Shown here one piece after another: positions 1-5,606 of a stretch of 5,606 bases of DNA. The translations under genes and the position numbers were made by a program. Position 1 is the first letter of the stretch; every line of letters starts with the position of its first letter. Source of the DNA: JACCTH01 sp035250485 (GTDB lineage Bacteria > Actinomycetota > Acidimicrobiia > Spongiisociales > ZC4RG35); NCBI GenBank assembly GCA_035250485.1, contig DATFFB010000231.1, forward strand, positions 1-5,606, in the 5' to 3' direction. The notes below the pieces were generated by a model, which made no database searches, was not told the DNA's origin, and saw only the letters and a list, made by a program, of their open reading frames with translations.

Positions 1-1221
1 GGGTCCCCCCGGCAGCCGCACCTGGCGACTGACTTCCACCGCCGCGATTGAGCCGCCGTCCAAAGAGAGGCGAAGGTTCTCGACCCGGGAGAAGAACTCG
101 AAGCGAACCCCCCGCGCCGCCAGCGCCTCGTACAGGGGCGCAAATAGAACGTCTCCCATTCCCGCTTGGAGCTTCCAGAAGATCGACCCCCGATATTCGA
201 AGAAGAGCTTGCCCGAGAGGAAGAGACCCAACCCGGCCGCAAATCGGGGGCGTTGGGGGTCACCTTCCTGAAAGCCAAAGACGAGGTCGTAGACCCCCCG
301 CACCAGCGGGGAGTCGAGGGTGTCGGGGGACGCTCCGTGGCGGCTGATCCAGGCGCGGTACTCCTCATCGTTGATCGCCGCGAAACCGCGGGGATCGGTG
401 AGGAGGCCGTCAGCGAGGATGCCCCGCACGGTGGCGACGATGAGGTCGGCCAGCGACCACAATCGCCGAGCGGCCTCGTCACGCACCACCAGCTCGTGAA
501 GCCGGCGGTGGATGCCGTCGAGGACGGGGCCGAGCGGTTCCAAAAAGGGCAGGTCTCGAGCCAGCAATCGCTGCTCGGACCGCAGAACACTCAGTCCTTC
601 GATGGCGGCCGCCAGCAGCGAGGCGATCAGCTTCCTCGCTCCCTCGTCCTGGCGCGAGGGACCGGGGGGAACGGGACTGGCGCTGATTCGGACCGATCCG
701 CTCCAAGCCGAGGGCTGGTCCAACGACTCGTAGAAGTCGGCCAGAAGCCGCACTGCCTGGCGGACAAACTCGAGCACGCTCATCGGACCGCTCGCGGCAT
801 CGGGCTCGCCCGGCAGTCGATCGTTTAAAGAAAAGGTGGCCACCCAGTGGCGCCAGCGGCCACCGTGGAGATCCTCGAGACCGATGTCGTTGGCCGGCTT
901 AAAGGCATCGGACCATTTTTGGAACGGGGCGTCTGGCCGAAGCGTGGGGCGATCGAGCTCGGCGTAGAGCTCACGCACCAGCCGGAACGCGTTCTCGTAG
1001 TAACCGAGCCACACGTGCAGGCCGTGTTCCTCGATCCGTCCGTGTGCCCCGCGGCTGCTCGCGGCCTTGCCTCCCAAGCGCCATCCCCGCTCGTAGATGG
1101 TGATCGATGCGAATCGTTGCTGCCAGCCCGGCTCCGATAGCCGCCACGCCGCCGCCAAGCCGGCGACCCCACCGCCAAGAATCGCGATCTTCTCGCCGGC
1201 CGCGGGATCCGATCCCGCCAC
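1..1221 (-). CDS. FAD-dependent oxidoreductase, amine-oxidase/phytoene-desaturase-like superfamily (3' end outside window)
   Basis: The frame is open for 407 codons from a GTG at 1221 to the left edge with no stop, so the C terminus is missing. Near the N terminus is a Rossmann dinucleotide-binding motif, KIAILGGGVAGLAAAWRL (11-28). It is followed by the FAD-binding acidic strand and turn, IYERGWRLGGKAASS (42-56), and by RIEEHGLHVWLGYYENAFRL (62-81), the substrate-side stretch typical of this superfamily. Residues about 348-364 (FWKLQAGMGDVLFAPLY) and the following EFFSRVENLRLSLDGG match the segment that in relatives re-enters the FAD-binding fold. I recall close relatives as generic 'NAD(P)/FAD-binding protein' entries near COG3349. 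Members act on hydrophobic or amine substrates; the substrate here is unknown. No signal peptide or membrane helix is seen. The GTG start is chosen because it overlaps the cyclase stop by one base (TAGTG) and leaves the usual short lead before the Rossmann strand. No Shine-Dalgarno site is close, so translation probably depends on coupling. Confidence 0.88.
   Translation of the reverse strand, partial: MAGSDPAAGEKIAILGGGVAGLAAAWRLSEPGWQQRFASITIYERGWRLGGKAASSRGAHGRIEEHGLHVWLGYYENAFRLVRELYAELDRPTLRPDAPFQKWSDAFKPANDIGLEDLHGGRWRHWVATFSLNDRLPGEPDAASGPMSVLEFVRQAVRLLADFYESLDQPSAWSGSVRISASPVPPGPSRQDEGARKLIASLLAAAIEGLSVLRSEQRLLARDLPFLEPLGPVLDGIHRRLHELVVRDEAARRLWSLADLIVATVRGILADGLLTDPRGFAAINDEEYRAWISRHGASPDTLDSPLVRGVYDLVFGFQEGDPQRPRFAAGLGLFLSGKLFFEYRGSIFWKLQAGMGDVLFAPLYEALAARGVRFEFFSRVENLRLSLDGGSIAAVEVSRQVRLPGGP
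1202..1218. repeat. Perfect 8-bp inverted repeat just after the oxidoreductase start codon
   Basis: GCGGGATC and GATCCCGC (plus strand) flank a single C, one base after the GTG start codon in the direction of transcription and within codons 2-7. In the mRNA this could fold into a 6-bp stem with a 5-nt loop directly downstream of the start codon, where structure affects initiation. As DNA it is a symmetrical site. The repeat is seen directly; any role in tuning the coupled translation of the oxidoreductase is inference. Confidence 0.5.
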
Positions 1222-4200
1222 TACTGGTTGGCCGAGAGCAGCGCCTCGGCTTGCTCGGCCTCCGGGTAGGCGTTCGAAAGCTCCAGGTGCGACAGAGCCA
1301 GCGCCTCCGACGCCAACGGGGGCCGCGACCGTGGTTCCAGGAGCTGGTGCATGTCGATTGCCGCTCGCACTTGAAAGAGGTAAGCGTTCTGATCGCGGGC
1401 GAGCTCGAACGCTTTCACCAGATCGGCGGCCACTGCTCGGGGATCGCCGCCTTTCCGAGCCCGGGCTCGGGCCCGTTTGCGAAAGGTCTCCGCCAGATAG
1501 TGGCGTTCCTCGATGTCGTCGCTCATCTTCACCGCCTCATCAAAGAGATGAAGGGCGGTACGCAGATCGCCGAGGCCCGCAGTTAGTTCTGCCTGGGCGG
1601 TCAAGAAGTAGGGCTGGAATGATGACACTCCTAACTGGTGCAAGAGCAGACGACTGTGGCCGATCGCTCCCACCGTCTCCGGAGTCGGCTCGAGGTGCGC
1701 GGCGGCGATGAGGGCGTGGATGGAGCCCAGGCTTTCCCACATCGCAAACCCGTGCGTGGTACCCAGGCTGGTGACGGCCCGGAACTCATCGACCGCCCGT
1801 CGGGAGTCACCTTCGAGCTGATACATGTATCCGAGGTACGACCGGCTGTAGGCCTCACTGAAGGGTCCGGCAGGAAAGTCCAGGTCGCCGCTCAAATCGA
1901 GTGCCGTTGCCGCCGCTTGGGCGGCCGCCTCCCTCTCGCCCTGCACCCACAGCACCGGCACCAGCTGGGCATATGCCGCCACCTCGGGACTATTGGGGAG
2001 AGTCCACAGAGGTGAGGTGTCAAATCCCGCCGGCCGGGCGCGGAAGCGCTCGATGGCATGTTCGAACTGATCGCGCGCCTTTTGATAATTGCCCAACCCG
2101 TATTGATGGAGGGCGTCGGTGACGATCACTTCTGCTCCGTACAAGGTGGCCTCGTCGGCGCTGGCCTGGGCGAGGCGTTCCTTCAATCCGTCGATGATCT
2201 CACCGGCCTTGGCGCGGAGTCCGCGGACGGTGGCATAAGCCATGATCGCTAGTTGCACCCCGACGCTCTCGAGTCGGGGGCCAAGCGATTCGGTGAGCCC
2301 GAGGGCGGTCTCGAATTCCTCGCGGGCGGCCTCGGAGCCATACCCGAACGTGGCCACCAGGCTGGCCGCCTTCAACACTCTCACCGTCAGCTCCGACAGC
2401 GCCCGCTGCTCGCCAGGGGGCCAGTCGCCAATCAGGTCCAGCGCGCGGTCGAGCTTGCTGAGCGCCTCGGCGTAGGCCCCGGCCGACTGAGCGGCCTGGG
2501 CAGCCTCGACATAGAACCCGACCGCATCCTCGGCTCGACCCGCCTGGTCGAGGTGGAAGGCGATGACTCCGCGATCGGGGGGAGAGGTTGATCGCAGCCG
2601 GCTCAGGAGAGCATTGGCGACGTCGGAATGCAACGTTCGCGCCGACTCGGGAAGGAGCGACTCGTAGGCGGCGTCTCTGATCAGCGAGTGGCGGAAGGCG
2701 AAGCGCCGCTCATCTCCGAGGCCTTGCGTTTCGAGGATTCCCTTGCTGGCCAAGGACTCAAGTTCGAGCCGGAGCTCTGATGGTGAGACCTTGGTGACAT
2801 CGCTGAGAAGATCGACTTCGAAGCGGCTTCCGATCACTGCCGCCGCCTGGGCCAGCTGAGGGTTGGGGCCGGCGGCCTCCAGGCGGGCCACGAGCAAATC
2901 GCGAATGGTTGCGGGGACGCGGTTGGCCCCGGATCCCGGTGAAGAGTGGTCCCAGACCGACCACAGCAATTCCTCTACAAACAAGGGCACGCCGTCGCTG
3001 CGCTCGGCGATCTCGTTGGCCAGAGAGTCGGCCAGATCGCCGACCTTCATCGACCGGATCATGCGGTGACGGTCGTCGAGGGCCAACGGCTTGAGATCGA
3101 GGAGATTCGACCGAGCCGCCCAGCCGTCGGCCCGGAATTCGGGGCGAGCAGTCATGACCAGCAGAAGCCCGGGGGGAAGATCGGTCAGGGCATGCTCGAT
3201 GACCTCGAGTGAGGAGGGCTCGGCCCAATGCAGGTCTTCGATCAAGACCACCCGGGGCTCGGCCGCGGCGAGGCCGGCCCACCATTGTTGGAAGCTCTCG
3301 ATGGTCGCCTGCTTGAGCTTGGAGGCGTCCTGGCGCGGCGCTGGATAGCGACCTTCCAGATCGATGGAGATGATCGGAGCCAGATAGGGAATGACGGTGG
3401 CCGGATCGAGTTGGGCTTCCTTGACCTCGTGCTCGAGCAGGGACAGTCGCTCGGCGTTATCCGAATCAGCGGTCAGTCCGCAGCGGCGACTCAACATGCG
3501 AGCGAGGGGATAAAAAGCGGTCGACGTGTAGTAGGGCGAGCATGCTCCTTGCAGGGGCCCACCACCGGTGCGAGCGGAGTGGTCGCGGATGAAACGGGCG
3601 AGGCGGGACTTGCCGATTCCGGCTTCTCCCCGGATCAGCACCGCCTTGGCGCCGCCTTCTTTGGTGGCTTGCCAAAGATCCAATAATTGCGCTTGTTCGC
3701 GCTGGCGACCCACCATCGGAGTCAGTACACCGCCAAGGGCCTCGAGTCTCCCCTCGACTTCGAGAGGGCGGAGCACTTCGAACAACTCCACCGGTTTTGA
3801 AAATCCCCGCAGTGGGACGAGACCTTTCTCCCGCAGGTCGAAGTAGCCCGACACCAGCTGAGCGGTCTCCCGGCTGATGACCACCGAGTCGGGTGCCGCC
3901 TCGGTTTGGATGCGGGCGGCTTGATGGGGAACGGTGCCGGCTACCTCGGTCATCCCAAAGACCTCGCCCGCGACCACATCCCCGGTGTGGATGCCCACCC
4001 GCACCGCCAGGTTCACTCCATGCCTTTCCAAAATCGACGGAGCCAGCATCCGGACCGACTCGACGATTCCCAAACCCGTGTACACGGCGCGGCGGGCGTC
4101 ATCTTCGTGAGCCCGAGGAACTCCGAACAGCACCATCAAGCCATCGCCCAGCGACTTGTTGATGTAGCCGTCGAAGCGACTGATGACCTGATTGCAGACA

Positions 4201-4325
4201 TCCTGAAAAGCAACCAACACGTTCCAGAAGTCCTCGCTGTCGAGCCTTTCCGTGATCCGACTGGACTCGACCAAGTCGCAGATGAGCACGGTCGGCCGCC
4301 GCCGGGTGACGGTTCTGGCGTCCAT
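1221..4325 (-). CDS. Class III adenylate/guanylate cyclase fused to AAA/STAND ATPase with TPR-like C-terminal half
   Basis: This 1034-residue protein is a cytoplasmic signalling enzyme predicted to convert ATP to cAMP under control of its ATPase and repeat regions. The cyclase homology domain is at the N terminus (about 10-185). It has metal-binding Asp17 (CDLVESS), the KSLGDG motif with base-contacting Lys57 and second metal Asp61, FGVPRAHEDDA (67-77), and VRVGIHTGDVVAG (108-120). In the GTVPHQAAR segment (130-138) Thr131 takes the second base-specificity position (Lys/Thr suggests ATP). His134 replaces the usual transition-state Asn, and Arg138 is kept. The ATPase follows, with Walker A GEAGIGKS (233-240), Walker B VVLIEDLHWAE (359-369), a TARPE sensor-like strand (392-396) and GVPLFVEEL (445-453). 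FRHSLIRDAAYESLL (544-558) leads into helical TPR-like repeats to the end. Length and order fit the large AAA-type cyclases. The ATG at 4325 is the first start codon after the upstream stop in this frame. It has no close Shine-Dalgarno site. The stop overlaps the next start. The protein has no DNA-binding HTH. Confidence 0.93.
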   Translation of the reverse strand: MDARTVTRRRPTVLICDLVESSRITERLDSEDFWNVLVAFQDVCNQVISRFDGYINKSLGDGLMVLFGVPRAHEDDARRAVYTGLGIVESVRMLAPSILERHGVNLAVRVGIHTGDVVAGEVFGMTEVAGTVPHQAARIQTEAAPDSVVISRETAQLVSGYFDLREKGLVPLRGFSKPVELFEVLRPLEVEGRLEALGGVLTPMVGRQREQAQLLDLWQATKEGGAKAVLIRGEAGIGKSRLARFIRDHSARTGGGPLQGACSPYYTSTAFYPLARMLSRRCGLTADSDNAERLSLLEHEVKEAQLDPATVIPYLAPIISIDLEGRYPAPRQDASKLKQATIESFQQWWAGLAAAEPRVVLIEDLHWAEPSSLEVIEHALTDLPPGLLLVMTARPEFRADGWAARSNLLDLKPLALDDRHRMIRSMKVGDLADSLANEIAERSDGVPLFVEELLWSVWDHSSPGSGANRVPATIRDLLVARLEAAGPNPQLAQAAAVIGSRFEVDLLSDVTKVSPSELRLELESLASKGILETQGLGDERRFAFRHSLIRDAAYESLLPESARTLHSDVANALLSRLRSTSPPDRGVIAFHLDQAGRAEDAVGFYVEAAQAAQSAGAYAEALSKLDRALDLIGDWPPGEQRALSELTVRVLKAASLVATFGYGSEAAREEFETALGLTESLGPRLESVGVQLAIMAYATVRGLRAKAGEIIDGLKERLAQASADEATLYGAEVIVTDALHQYGLGNYQKARDQFEHAIERFRARPAGFDTSPLWTLPNSPEVAAYAQLVPVLWVQGEREAAAQAAATALDLSGDLDFPAGPFSEAYSRSYLGYMYQLEGDSRRAVDEFRAVTSLGTTHGFAMWESLGSIHALIAAAHLEPTPETVGAIGHSRLLLHQLGVSSFQPYFLTAQAELTAGLGDLRTALHLFDEAVKMSDDIEERHYLAETFRKRARARARKGGDPRAVAADLVKAFELARDQNAYLFQVRAAIDMHQLLEPRSRPPLASEALALSHLELSNAYPEAEQAEALLSANQ
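1455..1470. repeat. 16-bp perfect palindrome inside the cyclase gene
   Basis: CCGAGCCCGGGCTCGG reads identically on both strands. It lies in the C-terminal part of the cyclase gene, within codons for an alternating Arg-Ala run (RARARAR). The repetitive GC-rich codons explain most of it, and I assign no function. Confidence 0.4.
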
Positions 4326-4326
4326 A

Positions 4327-4413
4327 TCAGATGGTGGGCGAGGAGGCGAGCAACCTCCCCCAACACTCGCTGCGCTCGCTGTGGGAGGAAATCGAAACGG
4401 TGAAAAGCCTCAT
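4327..4413 (-). other. Possible 28-codon leader ORF between the FW-motif protein and the cyclase
   Basis: An ATG at 4413 overlaps the stop of the upstream gene as ATGA. The frame runs 28 codons to a TGA at 4329-4327, one base before the ATG of the cyclase (TGATATG). It fills the whole intergenic gap and would be coupled at both ends, as expected for a short translated leader that carries ribosomes to a start codon lacking its own Shine-Dalgarno site. Against it: it has no ribosome binding site of its own, its composition is unremarkable (Ser- and Arg-rich, one Cys and one Trp), and an open stretch this short is likely by chance in GC-rich DNA. I list it as a possibility, not a gene. Confidence 0.15.
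4342..4388 (-). promoter_or_regulatory. Intergenic region with two mutually exclusive hairpins around a Shine-Dalgarno-like run
   Basis: In the minus-strand transcript a CCUCCC run (4388-4383) is followed by GGGGGAGG (4361-4354) and then by CCUCC (4346-4342). The central purine run can pair with the upstream run (6-bp stem, long loop) or with the downstream run (5-bp stem, 7-nt loop), but not both. It is the only Shine-Dalgarno-like element before the cyclase gene and ends 28 nt before its ATG, which is too far for normal use. The layout could be a translational switch, or chance pairing in GC-rich DNA. No U-tract follows either hairpin, so neither looks like an intrinsic terminator. I see no convincing promoter here. 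Confidence 0.3.
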
Positions 4414-4970
4414 GTTGGGTCGAGGTAGATGTTGAACGGATACTCATCGGAGCCGACCCGGAGGGCCCCGGTGTAGATCCCCCGCGGCACGCCCCCGCAG
4501 TCGACGGTGATCTGAAGTTCGGTCGCATTGCGGGTCACGCTGCTCGGGCTGACCGTGACCTTGTCACTGGTGACGGACGGCGAGCTGTCGCCGCGGCGGC
4601 GGAGCGCCTGCGGCTGCACAACGTCCGCGGCGCTAAACGGTCCCAATGTTTGACGATCGGAACAAACGGCGGTGGCGCTGCCGATCGCCGCAGCCGGTCC
4701 GGCCGTTGTTGGCGGTTGCGGCGGTGTTTGCGGCTGGGCCGAAGCCATCTGGTCGACAAATTCCTGGGCGGCTTGGACGGCCCGTGCCGTATCCCCGCCG
4801 ACGCGGGTCCAGAACTCGGCCAGCTCCTGAGCGATGTCGACCTCCACATTTCTGGCCATGAAGTCGCTGGCCACACGGGAGGCATGCTGGGCGTTTCCGT
4901 GGAGTGCCTCGAAAGCGACACCAATCAGCCCATCCCAGGCGGCCCGGAAATCTGGCTTTGAGCTACTCAT
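4410..4970 (-). CDS. 186-residue protein of unknown function: helical FW-motif domain, Pro-rich linker, beta-rich C-terminal domain
   Basis: I do not recognise the family with certainty. Three parts are visible. Residues 1-75 are predicted helical and amphipathic and contain AEFW (51-54), V57, D60 and T61, matching a motif in the upstream gene; the look is phasin-like. Residues about 78-100 are a Pro/Gln/Thr/Ala-rich flexible linker. Residues about 105-186 carry two cysteines (103 and 158) and end in a beta-rich segment: strands around KVTVSP (137-142) and LQITVD (152-157), then a VPRGIYTGAL turn-strand (161-170) and a final YPFNIYL strand. The pattern 'P-x-G-x-Y-x-G-x-L before a last strand' resembles small Ig-like or beta-sandwich domains, which is inference. 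There is no signal peptide, so it is probably cytoplasmic. The start at 4970 was chosen for its Shine-Dalgarno sequence and the 8-nt overlap (ATGAGTAG) with the upstream gene. The stop TGA (4412-4410) is in the same frame as the downstream cyclase gene. Confidence 0.75.
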   Translation of the reverse strand: MSSSKPDFRAAWDGLIGVAFEALHGNAQHASRVASDFMARNVEVDIAQELAEFWTRVGGDTARAVQAAQEFVDQMASAQPQTPPQPPTTAGPAAAIGSATAVCSDRQTLGPFSAADVVQPQALRRRGDSSPSVTSDKVTVSPSSVTRNATELQITVDCGGVPRGIYTGALRVGSDEYPFNIYLDPT

Positions 4971-5606
4971 CCGAGGACCTCTTCCCGCCTTTGGCATAGC
5001 GCGCCAGATATTTGCCGGTGATGAATCCGGCGGCGACGGTGTCGGAGAGGACCTGACCCCAAAAGTCGGCGGTGTCGCGGACCAGTTCGCCGACTCCGTA
5101 ATCCCCGGCGATGGCTTCCTCGCAGGCCTTGACAATCCGATCGACGTGCGCCCGAGTAGACGTTTCCGCCAGATTGGCGAGGTCCTCGAGACAGTTACCT
5201 TCACACAGAGCCATCCCCTGCATCATGTCGATCCAGCCCAGGGCGCAGGCGAACTCGGCCGGCGCGCTTGGCAACTGCGTAAAGCGCACCGTTTTCTCGG
5301 ACCGGATGTTGACCATCTGATTCGGTCGCTCCTCGACTACCACGAAGCCGTGATCGATATCGATGGCGCCGTCGCCTCCGGTGGTTATGTCGAACTCCAT
5401 CCCCACCGAGGCTTTGGCGACGAAGTACCTGACCTCGAGAAACGTGGTCCAGGTGAAGATGGGTAGAGCCCCTACCACTTCTTCGATTCGTGACCCGTAG
5501 CCACGGCCGTTGACACTGTCGGCGGGAGGCAGGCTGAACCATCCCCCGCGACGATTCATGGCCACGAAAAATGGGTTGCAGACAGGCCAATTCATGGGGT
5601 CGGCCC
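4963..5606 (-). CDS. Protein of unknown function, possible SRPBCC-like N-terminal part plus FW-motif helical C-terminal part (5' end probably outside window)
   Basis: The frame is open from the right edge to a TAG stop at 4965-4963. The first in-window ATG (5595) would give 210 residues, but it has no Shine-Dalgarno sequence and the codons upstream stay open, so the true start probably lies beyond the window. Counting from that ATG, residues 1-110 look like a mixed alpha/beta domain: an early WPxxNPFF stretch, then alternating hydrophobic strands, a TGGDG turn and a late strand ending KTVRFT. This loosely recalls SRPBCC/START-type ligand-binding folds, but that is a weak guess. Residues about 115-200 look helical and carry ADFW (176-179), V182, D185 and T186, a motif repeated in the next gene. 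The tail is basic and charged (about 198-210). No signal peptide or membrane helix is visible. It overlaps the next gene by 8 nt, so the two are very probably co-translated. It is surely coding, but its function is unknown. Confidence 0.75.
   Translation of the reverse strand, partial: ADPMNWPVCNPFFVAMNRRGGWFSLPPADSVNGRGYGSRIEEVVGALPIFTWTTFLEVRYFVAKASVGMEFDITTGGDGAIDIDHGFVVVEERPNQMVNIRSEKTVRFTQLPSAPAEFACALGWIDMMQGMALCEGNCLEDLANLAETSTRAHVDRIVKACEEAIAGDYGVGELVRDTADFWGQVLSDTVAAGFITGKYLARYAKGGKRSSDE
4978..4985 (-). promoter_or_regulatory. Shine-Dalgarno sequence deciding the start of the 186-residue protein
   Basis: On the minus strand GGAAGAGG lies 7 nt before the ATG at 4970. It is the only strong purine-rich ribosome binding site in the window at a normal distance from a start codon. 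It sits inside the end of the upstream gene. It favours the start at 4970 over the longer in-frame ATG at 5204, whose extra 78 codons would lie wholly within the upstream gene in another frame. Confidence 0.7.

Noticed and set aside
166..828. Long plus-strand open frame of about 220 codons opposite the oxidoreductase
   Set aside because: It lies entirely antisense to the oxidoreductase, whose frame carries clear Rossmann/FAD motifs. The plus-strand product has no recognisable motif and is a shadow frame typical of GC-rich DNA.
825..1178. Minus-strand 117-codon frame within the oxidoreductase region
   Set aside because: It is Arg/Ser/Gly-rich and in another frame from the oxidoreductase, which continues without a stop through the whole region.
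1455..1470. 16-bp palindrome as a possible operator or recombination site
   Set aside because: It is buried in the cyclase coding sequence and is explained by alternating Arg/Ala codons. There is no flanking duplication or nearby promoter.
3228..3686. Plus-strand 152-codon frame opposite the cyclase ATPase domain
   Set aside because: It is antisense to the ATPase domain, which carries clear Walker motifs, and has no supporting motif or ribosome binding site.
4354..4388. Intergenic hairpin as a Rho-independent terminator
   Set aside because: The stem is short and imperfect and no U-tract follows on either strand. Gene spacing favours transcription through the gap.
4136..4528. 130-codon minus-strand frame across the gap between the FW-motif protein and the cyclase
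   Set aside because: It overlaps the ends of both better-supported genes in a different frame and shows no domain features.
4971..5204. 78-codon N-terminal extension of the 186-residue protein, starting at ATG 5204
   Set aside because: It lies wholly inside the upstream gene in another frame and its sequence is low in structure (Ser/Pro/Arg-rich). The ATG at 4970 has a good Shine-Dalgarno sequence at normal spacing.

Overview
This is a GC-rich (roughly 60-65% by eye) bacterial window. It reads as a stretch of one operon transcribed entirely on the minus strand. In transcription order (right to left) it holds four genes: (A) a protein of unknown function whose 5' end lies beyond the right edge; (B) a 186-residue protein of unknown function with a helical N-terminal part, a Pro-rich linker and a beta-rich C-terminal part; (C) a 1034-residue class III nucleotidyl cyclase fused to an AAA/STAND-type ATPase and a TPR-like helical C-terminal half; (D) an FAD-dependent oxidoreductase of the amine-oxidase/phytoene-desaturase-like superfamily that runs off the left edge. 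Base composition, GTG start use and the cyclase-ATPase-TPR architecture fit a soil or aquatic Actinobacteriota (or a similar high-GC lineage such as Chloroflexota). No marker gene in the window fixes the taxon.

The genes are tightly packed. A and B overlap by 8 nt, and B has a clear Shine-Dalgarno sequence inside the end of A. B and C are in the same reading frame, separated by one TGA and 84 nt without another stop. C and D overlap by one base (TAGTG), and a perfect 8-bp inverted repeat begins one base after the GTG start codon of D. The only non-coding interval is the 84 nt between B and C. It contains the only Shine-Dalgarno-like purine run near C, which is too far from the ATG to be ordinary. 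That run can pair with a pyrimidine run on either side.

The most interesting observation is that A and B, which look unrelated overall, share a helical motif of the form A-[DE]-F-W-x2-V-x2-D-T-x2-A. In A it lies near the C terminus; in B it lies in the N-terminal third. This suggests two related, phasin-like or docking-type helical modules encoded side by side. Together with the coupled cyclase and flavoprotein, the cluster looks like a small signalling-plus-redox operon whose purpose I cannot name. A working hypothesis, not shown by the sequence, is that A and B form a complex or coat a surface, C senses and signals through a cyclic nucleotide, and D oxidises or desaturates a hydrophobic substrate. 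No plus-strand gene, RNA gene, mobile element, CRISPR array or terminator could be supported.
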